Origin: an uncultured Chloroflexota bacterium
GTDB lineage: Bacteria; Chloroflexota; Limnocylindria; Limnocylindrales; Limnocylindraceae
Reading direction: 5' to 3'
Assembly (NCBI GenBank): GCA_903944295.1
Contig: CAJARA010000032.1
Span: forward strand, 1 to 36,933
Length of the DNA: 36,933 nt
Shown here: piece after piece, positions 1 through 7,330 of the stretch
Numbering within the stretch: position 1 is the stretch's first letter
How the letters are laid out: every line of letters begins with the position of its first letter
The notes under the pieces: generated by a model
Told to the model about the DNA's origin: nothing
What the model saw: only the letters and a program-made list of their open reading frames with translations
The model's database searches: none
Program-made: the position numbers and the translations under genes

Positions 1-136
1 CACGGGGGCCGCCTCAAAGACGTACACGGTGAAGGCTGCCGACCGTGGCTTCTACCTGAGAGTGCGCGTCACGGCGACGGGGCCGACAGGACAGGGCTTC
101 AGGATGAGCCAGTCCACTGGATACGTACCAAACTAG
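1..136 (+). CDS. C-terminal fragment of a secreted protein with an Ig-like domain (partial)
   Basis: An open frame enters from the left edge (first full codon at base 2) and stops at TAG 134-136. The 44 residues seen have the pattern of the last strands of a bacterial Ig-like repeat: a YTV segment, then D-R-G-F-Y-L-R-V-R-V-T-A, a glycine turn, and S-x-S-T-G-Y-V at the end. Such repeats are common at the C-termini of large cell-surface or secreted proteins. No membrane anchor or sorting signal follows, so the protein may be secreted or anchored elsewhere. The N-terminus and total size cannot be seen, and the domain assignment rests on pattern only. Confidence 0.55.
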   Translation, partial: TGAASKTYTVKAADRGFYLRVRVTATGPTGQGFRMSQSTGYVPN

Positions 137-432
137 TTTTCGCCACCGCCACGCCCGTAATCAGCCGGGTAGCAGCTGCGCATCCTGCCGCGCGCTGGGG
201 TGAGACGCTCGCTCGCGGGGTAGCATAGGGCTACCAAGCGAGAGGGAGGGGTCATGCAGGAGAGCTGGGGAACTGTTGAGCGCCGAACCGTCCTCCTGGT
301 CGCCACACGGGCCACACGTGTCGTTCACGTTGAGATTCATGGGTTTGTCACGCTGCAATAGCGGGGGGCGTCCTTCTGCCCGGATGGTGAAGTGCGAGGC
401 GCCACGCCATGCGGCATACTGCCCGTGGGCAT
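137..432. other. Gene-free stretch with a strong two-part hairpin
   Basis: I see no convincing gene in this 296-base stretch between the Ig-like fragment and tRNA-His. It holds a nested inverted repeat at 208-242. The outer arms are CTCGCT (208-213) and AGCGAG (237-242). The inner arms are GGTAGC (219-224) and GCTACC (230-235), around an ATAGG loop. It lacks a T-tract, so it is not a classical intrinsic terminator. A second inverted repeat, CCATGC (407-412) with GCATGG (429-434), runs up to the tRNA and overlaps its first bases. Small minus-strand reading frames here look like chance. Confidence 0.5.
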
Positions 433-508
433 GGTGGCCATCGTTCAATGGTTAGGACCGTGGTTTGTGGAGCCGCAGATGAGGGTTCAATTCCCTCTGG
501 CCACCCCA
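433..508 (+). tRNA. tRNA-His (anticodon GTG)
   Basis: A full cloverleaf can be drawn by eye. The acceptor stem pairs 434-440 with 498-504. The anticodon loop is TTGTGGA at 465-471, with anticodon GTG at 467-469. The T-arm is GAGGG (481-485), loop TTCAATT, CCCTC (493-497). Base 433 is the extra G-1 typical of histidine tRNAs and faces C73 at 505. CCA is encoded in the DNA (506-508). The histidine-specific G-1:C73 pair confirms the identity. Confidence 0.96.
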
Positions 509-587
509 CCCAGACCCTGGCGGCCCTCAGCCACCCCTGGCGGACCTCAGCGCCGCCTCGCCGCCGCCTCGTGAGCACGCGATTCCT

Positions 588-630
588 TAGAGTCTTCTCA
601 TCTACCTCACAGGAGGCTCTAATTGGAGCC
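588..630 (+). promoter_or_regulatory. Putative -10 element and leader hairpin of the first operon
   Basis: TAGAGT (588-593) is a plausible -10 hexamer. Some 20 bases downstream, GGCTC (615-619) and GAGCC (626-630) form a small hairpin, and the Shine-Dalgarno of the 681 gene follows at about 669-676. No clear -35 is visible. Called by analogy with other leadered genes in this window. Confidence 0.3.
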
Positions 631-680
631 CCCCATAGTGATCTCAACAGGCAAAAGACCTGCGTACAGAGGAGGGTGTC

Positions 681-1097
681 ATGAACATGAGTTGGCTCTC
701 AATGATCGGTGGAGGAATCACCGCAGCTGCGACCCTCGCGGTCGGGATCTCAACGAGCGGAATCATGGCGGCAAGCCCAGTAAGCGCAGACCTCGCCCCA
801 GCGTCAGCTGAGACGATCTATGTCGAGCAGCCGATTATTGAAGTGTCGGCCTCCGGGTTCCCGTATGCGACCGTTTCAGTTGATCCAATCGTGATCGCAA
901 TCCTCCCAGCTCCAACCCCAACTGAAACGTCAACTGCCTCAGGTCCGACAGCAACTGATCCGTCAGTGACACCTGATCCGTCAGTGACACCTGATCCGTC
1001 AATGTCAATCCCGCCGGTTCCAGGCGACGATGAATCTGTTGATGACGGCGAAGGCGAAGAAGAATATGAAGGGCCAGAAGAGGGCGAAGACGACTGA
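681..1097 (+). CDS. Small secreted/membrane-anchored protein with acidic tail, unknown function
   Basis: 138 residues, not recognised as a known family. A hydrophobic segment at about residues 5-35 reads as a signal peptide or membrane anchor. A short extracellular portion follows (IYVEQP, then a VDPIVIAI segment), then a Pro/Thr-rich linker with PDPSVT repeats from near-identical 18-bp DNA repeats around 955-1010. The C-terminus is very acidic, with many Glu and Asp. The start is supported by AGAGGAGGG just upstream. The IYV...VDPI pattern recurs in the next gene (YIYL...LDPI), so the two are probably related. It is first in a tight operon with ApbE and a ferric-reductase-like protein, which suggests an extracytoplasmic role, perhaps as a carrier or scaffold; that role is inference. 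Confidence 0.6.
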   Translation: MNMSWLSMIGGGITAAATLAVGISTSGIMAASPVSADLAPASAETIYVEQPIIEVSASGFPYATVSVDPIVIAILPAPTPTETSTASGPTATDPSVTPDPSVTPDPSMSIPPVPGDDESVDDGEGEEEYEGPEEGEDD

Positions 1098-1120
1098 ATC
1101 CGTAAAGCGTGAGGAGAACC

Positions 1121-1816
1121 ATGATGGCAAAGAACAAGTCTGAACAACTCGCTCCGGTAGAAGAGAGCTCACTCACTCCGGCGGCGGAGAAGCGTCGACC
1201 AGATCCAAAGCCACTTCAGCGAGCCTGGGGTGCACTTGGGGCCGCTGCAGGAAGCGCGCTCCTTGCAACGATCGTTGGGCCAATGGTGGCCTCTGCATCG
1301 AGCGGCTTCAGTCTTGATGGCGCAAGCGCCACGGAAGATTTGACCACAACGAGCGGGTCTGTGGAAGCAACTCAGGCGTACATTTATCTCGCGCCAGGAG
1401 AGGTCGCACCAGAGGGCGCGCCAGTTGTTCAGCTCGATCCAATCACGGTGGTGACGTCCCCGGTGCCAGGAAGCACTGTGGTACAGGTAAAGCCGAAGCC
1501 AAAGGTTGTGTACATCTACCTCAAGCCAGGCGAGGCTCCTCCCGCAGGAGCAATTGTTCAGCAGGCTGGCCAAGTTGCAGCTGCAACTCCTGCGCCAGCA
1601 GCAACGGGCGCAACGCCAGCACCTGGTGCAGGTGCAACGCCGCGACCAGCCACGCCGCCACCTGCGGCCACACCACGACCAGTGACGCCGCCACCTGCAG
1701 CAACACCGCCACCTGCAGCAACACCGCCACCTGCAGCAACACCGCCGCCTGTGGCTACACCACGACCGGTGACGCCACCACCGCCGCCACCACCAACGAA
1801 ACCATCGGGTGGCTGA
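1121..1816 (+). CDS. Membrane-anchored proline-rich protein with YIYLxPGE repeats, unknown function
   Basis: 231 residues from ATG 1121 (ATG 1124 is equally possible); GAGGAG at 1111-1116 is the ribosome binding site. A charged cytoplasmic N-terminus of about 34 residues precedes one hydrophobic segment (about 35-58). The outer part begins with LDGASATED near residues 65-73. Two copies of a motif of the form YIYLxPGExxPxGAxVxQ follow at about 87 and 131. The last 70 residues are Ala-Thr-Pro and Pro-Pro repeats typical of a wall-spanning spacer. DGASAT differs from the flavinylation motif of FMN_bind proteins (D-[AG]-x-S-G-A-T) by one missing residue. Because the next gene is the flavin-attaching enzyme ApbE, this may be its substrate. 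That is a hypothesis only. Confidence 0.65.
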   Translation: MMAKNKSEQLAPVEESSLTPAAEKRRPDPKPLQRAWGALGAAAGSALLATIVGPMVASASSGFSLDGASATEDLTTTSGSVEATQAYIYLAPGEVAPEGAPVVQLDPITVVTSPVPGSTVVQVKPKPKVVYIYLKPGEAPPAGAIVQQAGQVAAATPAPAATGATPAPGAGATPRPATPPPAATPRPVTPPPAATPPPAATPPPAATPPPVATPRPVTPPPPPPPTKPSGG

Positions 1817-2879
1817 TCTGCAACCGTTGCAACAGCACACGCTGGACGAGGCAGCTCACTGGGTCGACCACTCGCAGCACGCAATGGGTGGGCATCTTGG
1901 AATCAGAGTTACGTTGACCGATGCCCTGAACGAGTCCGGCGAACGTGTGATCCGCAACCTGATGCAGCAGATCGGAGCTCGAGTTGAGACATGGGCCGCG
2001 CTACTGACAAGGCACCACGCTTCACAACTCACCCGACTGAATGAAGCGAGCGGAGCTGCGGTGCGCGTTGGACCAACCATGACTGCGCTGCTGAGCTGGT
2101 CGGCCGACGCCTGGGAGGCGACTGGCGGGCTCGTCAACATTGCAATGCTGGATGAACGCCTTGCGGCAGAGACCGGCACTCCAACGCGAGGGCAGGCGAT
2201 GAGCCGCGACTGGCGCCTTGAACTCACGCACTGGCGCCACGAGGATCATGCACACCTCCGCGGAGGACTCCTCCACCGACCAGAGGGTCTCCACTTTGAT
2301 CTTGACGGCGTGGGGAAGGGCTGGATCGCTGATCGCGCCGCCGCACTTCTCGCTCGCATCCTTGACTCCAAAGTGCGCGCCGGTGAGATCCCCGAGTGGA
2401 GTAGCTGCTTCGTGGATGGTGATGGTGATATTGCAATCCAGAATCGAGGCGGGGCTGAGACGGAGGTGCGCATTGAAATTCCGCGTGCCTCAGAGTCAAC
2501 GATTGGTGCAATTCGGGTGAGCGGGGCTTCGGCTGGCATCGCAACGTCAGGTACTGGAGTCCACCACTGGGGTGGTCGCCACCACATCATTGATCCGCAG
2601 ACCGGTGCGCCAGCAGATAGCGGCATTGCACAGGCAACAGTGGTTGCTGAGAGCGCACGTGAGGCTGAGGCCTGGGCCAAGTCGATTGTCATTGGCGGCG
2701 CGGCACTCATTCGTCGAGCTGAAGCGGCTGGGGTGCGGAGAATCGTAGCCGTCCAGACGAACGGGAAGATCATTAGCGCACCTGCCCTGGAGCCCCTCAA
2801 TGCGCGCAATCAGTACACGCCACGCTCCGCTTTGGAGGGGGACGTAGCGACCACCGATGCTACGGTAAGCGCCATATGA
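1809..2879 (+). CDS. apbE: FAD:protein FMN transferase (ApbE family)
   Basis: 356 residues starting at a GTG that overlaps the end of the previous gene by 8 bases, so translation is probably coupled. ApbE enzymes use FAD to attach FMN covalently to a Thr or Ser of extracytoplasmic redox proteins. Visible family motifs: MGGHLGIRV (26-34, matching the usual MGT start), DLDGVGKGWIAD (164-175), DGDGDIAI (203-210), ATSGTG (245-250) and HHIIDPQTG (258-266). The metal-site helix, normally ADxxAT, reads AEAWAKS (286-292), a divergent form with Glu for Asp. There is no signal peptide, so it should act in the cytoplasm or on a protein before or during export. It is followed directly by the ferric-reductase-like gene. 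No FMN_bind-domain target is encoded nearby. Confidence 0.88.
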   Translation: MADLQPLQQHTLDEAAHWVDHSQHAMGGHLGIRVTLTDALNESGERVIRNLMQQIGARVETWAALLTRHHASQLTRLNEASGAAVRVGPTMTALLSWSADAWEATGGLVNIAMLDERLAAETGTPTRGQAMSRDWRLELTHWRHEDHAHLRGGLLHRPEGLHFDLDGVGKGWIADRAAALLARILDSKVRAGEIPEWSSCFVDGDGDIAIQNRGGAETEVRIEIPRASESTIGAIRVSGASAGIATSGTGVHHWGGRHHIIDPQTGAPADSGIAQATVVAESAREAEAWAKSIVIGGAALIRRAEAAGVRRIVAVQTNGKIISAPALEPLNARNQYTPRSALEGDVATTDATVSAI

Positions 2880-3547
2880 AACACCAGGGTCTCCCCCGCG
2901 CACTTCAGGCACTTCTCTGGGTCGCCTTTGCCGCCGTGGTGGGGGTGATCTTCTACGGTTCGCTACCAAGCGCCGTGGCGGCAATCTTTCACCTGGCAGA
3001 TGTTGAGCCTGAGAAGATCCCGTGGATGACCTCAAGGATCACCGCGTTCCTCTCATACGGCGCACTTGCCGCCTCCTCCATCTACGGCCTTGCAATGACG
3101 ACCAAGACGCTTGACGTGATCGCCCGACGCGTGGTCACCGACACGCTGCATGAGAACCTCAGTTTCTGGGGGCTCCTCCTCGGCATCACGCATGCAGTCC
3201 TGCTCATGTTTGACAACTACATTCAGTTCACGTGGGAGTCGATCCTGATCCCCTTCGCTGCGAGTTACCGACCAGATGCCGTGGCGTACGGGGTCTTTGC
3301 GTTCTATCTGACAACACTCCTGGTGATAACAAGTAAGGCGCGGCGCTGGATTGGCATGCGCCTCTGGCGCGCGATCCACCTCCTTGCCTTTGTTGCGTTC
3401 GGTCTCCTCACCGCGCACGGACTCGCCGCCGGCACAGATAGCGGAACGATCTGGGCGAGGGCGCTCTACATTGGCTCAGTCACCCTCGTCGTCTTCTTCT
3501 TCGCGGTCCGCATCCTTCAGAAACTCACGGGTGCGAACCGCCGATAA
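2876..3547 (+). CDS. Ferric-reductase-like transmembrane cytochrome b
   Basis: 223 residues, with ATG overlapping the ApbE stop as ATGA. About six hydrophobic segments match the ferric reductase-like transmembrane domain (PF01794). Four histidines sit in two pairs, H92/H106 and H168/H181, each about 14 residues apart on adjacent helices, as expected for two b-type hemes across the membrane. There is no FAD- or NAD-binding soluble domain, so it resembles the YedZ/MsrQ type that passes electrons to or from a partner. The neighbouring ApbE and anchored proteins suggest electron transfer to or from a covalently bound flavin outside the membrane. The electron donor and acceptor are unknown. Confidence 0.8.
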   Translation: MKHQGLPRALQALLWVAFAAVVGVIFYGSLPSAVAAIFHLADVEPEKIPWMTSRITAFLSYGALAASSIYGLAMTTKTLDVIARRVVTDTLHENLSFWGLLLGITHAVLLMFDNYIQFTWESILIPFAASYRPDAVAYGVFAFYLTTLLVITSKARRWIGMRLWRAIHLLAFVAFGLLTAHGLAAGTDSGTIWARALYIGSVTLVVFFFAVRILQKLTGANRR

Positions 3548-3553
3548 CTCGTC

Positions 3554-3559
3554 TAGGGT
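3554..3559 (+). promoter_or_regulatory. Putative -10 element for a leaderless MFS mRNA
   Basis: TAGGGT lies exactly 6 bases before ATG 3566, placing the predicted transcription start at or next to the A of the start codon. There is no Shine-Dalgarno. It suggests the MFS gene has its own promoter as well as any read-through from the redox operon. Confidence 0.5.
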
Positions 3560-3565
3560 TGCGCG

Positions 3566-4882
3566 ATGACCGCACCAGCAGCAACACGTCTACCACTGAC
3601 GCGCAATCCACGATTCCTCCGCCTCTGGGCGGCGGAGACGATCAGCCACTTCGGCTCGAGCATTACGGGGATCGCACTCCCCTTTGTTGCGATCACACTC
3701 CTGCAGGCGGGCCCACTAGAGGTAGCGATCCTCAACCTCGCCGACTTCCTCCCCTTCCTACTCATCGGACTACTCGCTGGCGCACTCGTGGATCGACTCC
3801 CGCGACGCGCCGTGCTGATCGGTGGCGATCTCGGTCGCGCCCTGCTGATCTTGACGATTCCACTCGCCTACCTCGCCGGAGTTCTGACACTCCCCCAGCT
3901 GATCGCTGTTGGATTCCTGGTCGGAGTGCTCACCGTCTTCTTTGACGTTGCGTACCAGGCGTATCTCCCCTCCCTGATTGGACGCGAGGATCTCGTTGAA
4001 GGGAATAGCAAGTTGGAGTTCAGTCGCTCCGCCGCTGGACTCCTTGGGCCAGGGCTCGGTGGGCTTCTGGTTGACCTGCTCCGCGCCCCGGTGGCGATGC
4101 TCGTTGATGCCGCATCTTTCCTCGCCTCTGCACTCTTCCTCGCCTCCATCAAGGACCGAGCCGCGTCTACGCCGGCGGTGAGCAGCGCACCCACGACTGA
4201 GCGTGACGGTGGACTGCCGACACCGGCACGAGGTGCAATGCGACGCGAGATTGCTGAGGGTCTGCGCTTTGTCTTTGGGCACCCCGTCTTGCGCACAATC
4301 GGCGCCGCTACCGCCACCTCTAATCTCTTCTCAAGCATTGGTGGCGCCGCCTTCATGCTCTTTGCAATCAACGAGCTGCAGATGTCCCCCGCGCTGATCG
4401 GTCTCGCCTTCTCGCTCGGCTCAGTTGGTGGTCTCTTGGCATCGCTCGTGGCTGGACCGCTCAGCCGACGCTTCGGCGTGGGGCGCGTGATCGTGGCAAC
4501 AGTGGCACTCGGGGGGCCGTTCGAGTTCGCCGTTGGGCTTGGGAGTGCTGGCGCGGATGCCCTCAACCTCGCCCTGATTGCGGCGGCCGGGTTCGCTATG
4601 GGTGGCTCTGGGACGATCTACAACATCAACCAGGTCAGCCTTCGCCAAGCGATCACCCCTGAGGCGATGTCCGGCCGGATGAACGCCACTATGCGCTGGT
4701 TTGTCTGGGGGACGATGCCGATCGGCTCCATCATTGGCGGCATCATTGGCGAAACGCTCGGCGTACGCGCAGCGATTCTCATCGGTGGCGCTGGCGCGTC
4801 GCTCGCCTTCATCCCCCTCCTCTTCGGCCCTGTCTGGAAAATCAAAGAGATGCCAACAGCAGAAGAGGCGCCGCGCACCTAG
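3566..4882 (+). CDS. Major facilitator superfamily exporter (macrolide-efflux / EntS-like)
   Basis: 438 residues with about twelve hydrophobic segments. The N-terminal pattern RNPRFLRLWAAETIS, followed by a GSSI-G-IALP segment and then DRLPRRAVLIGGDLGRA, is typical of the MFS_3 group of drug or siderophore exporters. A polar central loop at about residues 190-225 separates the two six-helix halves. It would act in the cytoplasmic membrane as a proton-driven exporter. The substrate cannot be predicted. It lies 18 bases after the ferric-reductase-like gene but appears to have its own leaderless promoter, so a link to that operon is uncertain. An inverted repeat spans its stop codon. Confidence 0.85.
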   Translation: MTAPAATRLPLTRNPRFLRLWAAETISHFGSSITGIALPFVAITLLQAGPLEVAILNLADFLPFLLIGLLAGALVDRLPRRAVLIGGDLGRALLILTIPLAYLAGVLTLPQLIAVGFLVGVLTVFFDVAYQAYLPSLIGREDLVEGNSKLEFSRSAAGLLGPGLGGLLVDLLRAPVAMLVDAASFLASALFLASIKDRAASTPAVSSAPTTERDGGLPTPARGAMRREIAEGLRFVFGHPVLRTIGAATATSNLFSSIGGAAFMLFAINELQMSPALIGLAFSLGSVGGLLASLVAGPLSRRFGVGRVIVATVALGGPFEFAVGLGSAGADALNLALIAAAGFAMGGSGTIYNINQVSLRQAITPEAMSGRMNATMRWFVWGTMPIGSIIGGIIGETLGVRAAILIGGAGASLAFIPLLFGPVWKIKEMPTAEEAPRT

Positions 4883-4894
4883 CGCAGCGCCTCT
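4864..4894. terminator. Inverted repeat between convergent genes, possible terminator
   Basis: AGAGGCGC (4864-4871) pairs with GCGCCTCT (4887-4894). The loop contains the MFS stop codon. The following bases are pyrimidine-rich (CTTGCTT) but not a full T-tract. The convergent META gene ends at 4913. Confidence 0.45.
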
Positions 4895-4912
4895 CTTGCT
4901 TCACTGTGTAGA

Positions 4913-5890
4913 TCAGCTCTTCGTCGTGAGCCCTCGCGAGAGCGCGAACGCCGCTGAGGCGATCGGCGCGAAGAGGAGGAGCACCGCAAGGGTGAGCCCC
5001 GTTGGGTCGCTTGGCTCAGTCGGTGGTGTCACGCAGTCCCCACAGAGGGTTGGCGCAATGCGAATCACACCGGCATCGCTGGCAAGCTCATAAGCACCAG
5101 CCCAGTGCAGGTTCGCTCCGTTGAGCACAGCGGCCATTGCGCCTTCGGCGTCCATCAGGCCTTCGCAGTACATCATGGTGGAGATCAGTTCGCCCTCGCG
5201 AATCACCTGATCCCCCTCAATGCGAACGCCACCGGCAATCGTGTTGCAGCCGACGCTTGCGCTCAGCTGGTCGCCGTCAATGATGATGTAGCCGCTCGCG
5301 ACGTCATACGTTGTCCCGTTGTAGTCGATCCAGAGCGGTGGGTTGCCGCCACCTGGGGCAACTCCGTCAGCCATCGCAAAGTGCACACCGTTTTCAATGC
5401 GAATGAGACCGTCGGCACTTGTGATCCCGTCAGCAACAATGCGAAGGTCCTCGCCCTCAAGAATCTTGCCAAGCGCAGCTTCAGCGTCCATCAGCCCTTC
5501 GCAGAACATCTTGGTGCTGGCGAGTGGGCCAGTGAGCGTGATCGTCCCCGTCCCCATATCCGCCCCCATCGCCACGTCAGCGCTGGCAGAGAGGGTGTTG
5601 CAGCCAACGGATGCGGTGAGGCTCCCGTTCGCGTAGTCGATGCTGCCGCTCTCAACGTTGAAGACGGCGCGGGAGAGCGAGTCGCCGGTCACGAGCTGGG
5701 TGAACGGCTCGCTGAAGAAGAGGCCGCCGAACATCTCAGGGAAGGCGACGCCCCCCTGGCACATCTCAGGAGTCGATCCGTCCGCCGCTGGGGCGCAGGG
5801 GTCATCCGAAGCGGCGCGGACCGCCGCGGCTGGGTAGATCGCCCCGAAGAGGCTGAGCGCCACGAGGGCGGTGAGGAGTCGCTTACGCAT
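4913..5890 (-). CDS. Envelope protein with two META/HslJ-like domains and a C-terminal membrane anchor
   Basis: 325 residues from ATG 5890, chosen because an AAAGGGG-type ribosome binding site lies just upstream and a signal peptide (MRKRLLTALVAL... ending near AAA-VRAAS) follows at once; an upstream extension to 5965 lacks these. Two repeats each contain the META/HslJ hallmarks: GCNT, then a T/S-K/M-M-x-C-E-G-L-M-D-A-E segment, then an L-hydrophobic end. This matches the PF03724 fold. The two copies share GCNT, CEGLMDAE and similar spacing, so they arose by duplication. A hydrophobic segment with a short basic tail closes the protein (about 300-325), suggesting C-terminal anchoring. META domains are linked to envelope stress and antibiotic tolerance in other bacteria; the role here is unknown. 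Confidence 0.75.
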   Translation of the reverse strand: MRKRLLTALVALSLFGAIYPAAAVRAASDDPCAPAADGSTPEMCQGGVAFPEMFGGLFFSEPFTQLVTGDSLSRAVFNVESGSIDYANGSLTASVGCNTLSASADVAMGADMGTGTITLTGPLASTKMFCEGLMDAEAALGKILEGEDLRIVADGITSADGLIRIENGVHFAMADGVAPGGGNPPLWIDYNGTTYDVASGYIIIDGDQLSASVGCNTIAGGVRIEGDQVIREGELISTMMYCEGLMDAEGAMAAVLNGANLHWAGAYELASDAGVIRIAPTLCGDCVTPPTEPSDPTGLTLAVLLLFAPIASAAFALSRGLTTKS

Positions 5891-5965
5891 CTGTAGCCCC
5901 TTTCCTTCGCCCGACTGGGCGTCTTCCACCCATCTGGGCAACGTCTCAGGCCCACGTGGGACCAT

Positions 5966-5994
5966 TGAGGCACGAGGTGTGCCTCATCACCCTA
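5966..5994 (-). promoter_or_regulatory. Putative META-gene promoter with 5'-terminal hairpin
   Basis: On the minus strand TAGGGT (5994-5989) is a plausible -10. Two bases later a perfect 8-bp inverted repeat, TGAGGCAC / GTGCCTCA (5966-5986, 5-base loop), begins. It could be a 5'-end hairpin of the mRNA or an operator. A further perfect palindrome, CCCACGTGGG, lies at 5951-5960. Confidence 0.35.
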
Positions 5995-6033
5995 ACGCCA
6001 CGCGTGCGGAGAGGGTTCCCGCTGGGGTCGTGA

Positions 6034-6067
6034 TGCTAGCCTCGCGGAGAGCGGTGGGTTCCCACCG
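6034..6067 (+). promoter_or_regulatory. Putative extended -10 promoter and leader hairpin of the SIS gene
   Basis: TGCTAGCCT (6034-6042) is an extended -10 (TGn + TAGCCT). CGGTGG (6052-6057) and CCACCG (6062-6067) with a GTTC loop make a hairpin just after the predicted start. GGAGGG at 6075-6080 precedes the GTG start. Confidence 0.4.
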
Positions 6068-6083
6068 AACGATTGGAGGGCAC

Positions 6084-7175
6084 GTGGCGGGAGGCGAAGG
6101 GAACGGGGCGATCATGCGCAGCGAGATCGCCGAGTCGGTCAGCGTTGCGACACGCCTCATCGCCGACCGGGCTCGATTCGCAGCGATCGGCACGGAGCTG
6201 GCGCGGCGCAACCCGGCGGTGGTCGTGGTCGCCGGCCGCGGCACGAGTGATCACGCCGCGATCTATGCCCGCTACCTCCTTGAGCATGCACTCGGCGTTC
6301 CGGTGGCACTCGCCGCAGCGAGCCTGCTGACGCAGTACGGCATTGAGAGCGCGTCGCCGCAGAGTGCGCTCCTCGCCTTCAGTCAGTCTGGCGCTGGCCC
6401 CGACATGATCGCCCTCGTTGAGTCGGCGAAGCGGCGTGGTGCGTACAGCGTTGCACTCACCAATGACGCGAACTCTGGACTCGCCGCGGCGGCAGACGCC
6501 ACCGCCTACCTTGACGCCGGACCAGAGCGCGCCGTTGCGGCAACCAAAACGTACATCGCTGAACTGATCAGTGTGGCGCTCATCGCCGACGCTGCGGCAC
6601 GCGCCGTTGGACGCAGCGTTGCATGGGCGAACGAGATTGAGGCGCTTCCCGCCCGAATGCAGGCAGCACTTGATGCCGCATCTTCGTGGATTGCGAATGC
6701 CGCTGACGCGCCGCTCTTCCGCACACTGCTGCGCGGCAATCGCGCGCTTGTGGTTGGACGTGGCTTTGAGTATCCAAACGCACTCGAGCTCGCCCTAAAG
6801 TTGCGCGAGACCACCGCGATGTTCGCCGACGGCTACTCCGCCGCCGATCTACTCCACGGACCGATCGCATCAGCGAATGCAGAGGTTCCAACAATCGTCC
6901 TCGCAACGGATCCGGCGACCGAGAAGAGCATCAGCGGCAGTCTCGAGCGACTCCGCGCGGTGAGTGCCCCACTTCTGCTGGTGCATAGCGGTGCCGCCGG
7001 GAGTCGCGGGGTGGCAGCGCTCGAAGAGCTCGCGCTGCCGAAGGGCCCGAGTGGCCCACTCTGTACCCCCGTCACAGCGATTGCTGGCCTGGCGATCATT
7101 GAGGCGGTTGCCACAGGGCGAGGTCTCAACCCCGACGCCCCCCAGGGCCTCACCAAAGTCACCAAGACCCTCTAG
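6084..7175 (+). CDS. SIS-domain sugar-phosphate enzyme (GlmS C-terminal / AgaS-like)
   Basis: 363 residues from GTG 6084, which has GGAGGG upstream; ATG 6114 is the alternative. The frame also extends upstream but into non-coding sequence. Two SIS domains are visible. The first has AGRGTSDHAAIYARYLLE and SQSGAGPDM; the second has GRGFEYPNALELALKLRE and YSAADLLHGP. These match the isomerase half of glucosamine-6-phosphate synthase. The N-terminal glutaminase domain is missing, so it belongs to the GlmS-like deaminase/isomerase group acting on amino-sugar phosphates. It ends 155 bases before an MsmK/UgpC-type ATPase gene, and a link to sugar uptake is plausible. Substrate unknown. Confidence 0.82.
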   Translation: MAGGEGNGAIMRSEIAESVSVATRLIADRARFAAIGTELARRNPAVVVVAGRGTSDHAAIYARYLLEHALGVPVALAAASLLTQYGIESASPQSALLAFSQSGAGPDMIALVESAKRRGAYSVALTNDANSGLAAAADATAYLDAGPERAVAATKTYIAELISVALIADAAARAVGRSVAWANEIEALPARMQAALDAASSWIANAADAPLFRTLLRGNRALVVGRGFEYPNALELALKLRETTAMFADGYSAADLLHGPIASANAEVPTIVLATDPATEKSISGSLERLRAVSAPLLLVHSGAAGSRGVAALEELALPKGPSGPLCTPVTAIAGLAIIEAVATGRGLNPDAPQGLTKVTKTL

Positions 7176-7228
7176 CCCCTCGTCAGCCCTCCGTCAGCCC
7201 CTCGTCAGAGGAGGCGTTCGGCGAGGGG
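7176..7228 (+). repeat. Three tandem 11-bp repeats and an inverted repeat after the SIS stop codon
   Basis: Three consecutive 11-mers, CCCCTCGTCAG / CCCTCCGTCAG / CCCCTCGTCAG, occupy 7176-7208, starting at the base after the TAG stop. The last copy also provides the left arm CCCCTCG (7198-7204) of an inverted repeat with CGAGGGG (7222-7228). It could be a terminator, operator iterons or a slippage product. Confidence 0.7.
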
Positions 7229-7267
7229 TAAACCAGCGGAACAGGTGGCGGCGAGCCCTCCCCCCGT

Positions 7268-7308
7268 TGCTAGACTCCGCGCGCGGCGGGATGCCCCCAT
7301 AGAGGGGC
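7268..7308 (+). promoter_or_regulatory. Putative extended -10 promoter and leader hairpin of the ABC ATPase gene
   Basis: TGCTAGACT (7268-7276) reads as an extended -10. GCCCC (7293-7297) and GGGGC (7304-7308) form a leader hairpin. A strong ribosome binding site (GAAGGAGGAAG) precedes ATG 7331. No -35 is evident. Confidence 0.4.
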
Positions 7309-7330
7309 CAGCCAGCGAAGGAGGAAGAAC

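Noticed and set aside
161..448. Minus-strand frame of 95 codons with a CGPC motif opposite the tRNA-His region
   Set aside because: It overlaps the tRNA-His gene, has no ribosome binding site or -10 at the proper spacing, and its composition looks random.
955..1010. CRISPR-like short repeats
   Set aside because: These are near-identical adjacent 18-bp units inside a coding region giving PDPSVT repeats, with no spacers.
1521..1884. Long minus-strand frames opposite the proline-rich gene
   Set aside because: They arise from the repetitive CCA/CCG codons of the plus-strand gene and give low-complexity Val/Gly/Trp/Arg runs.
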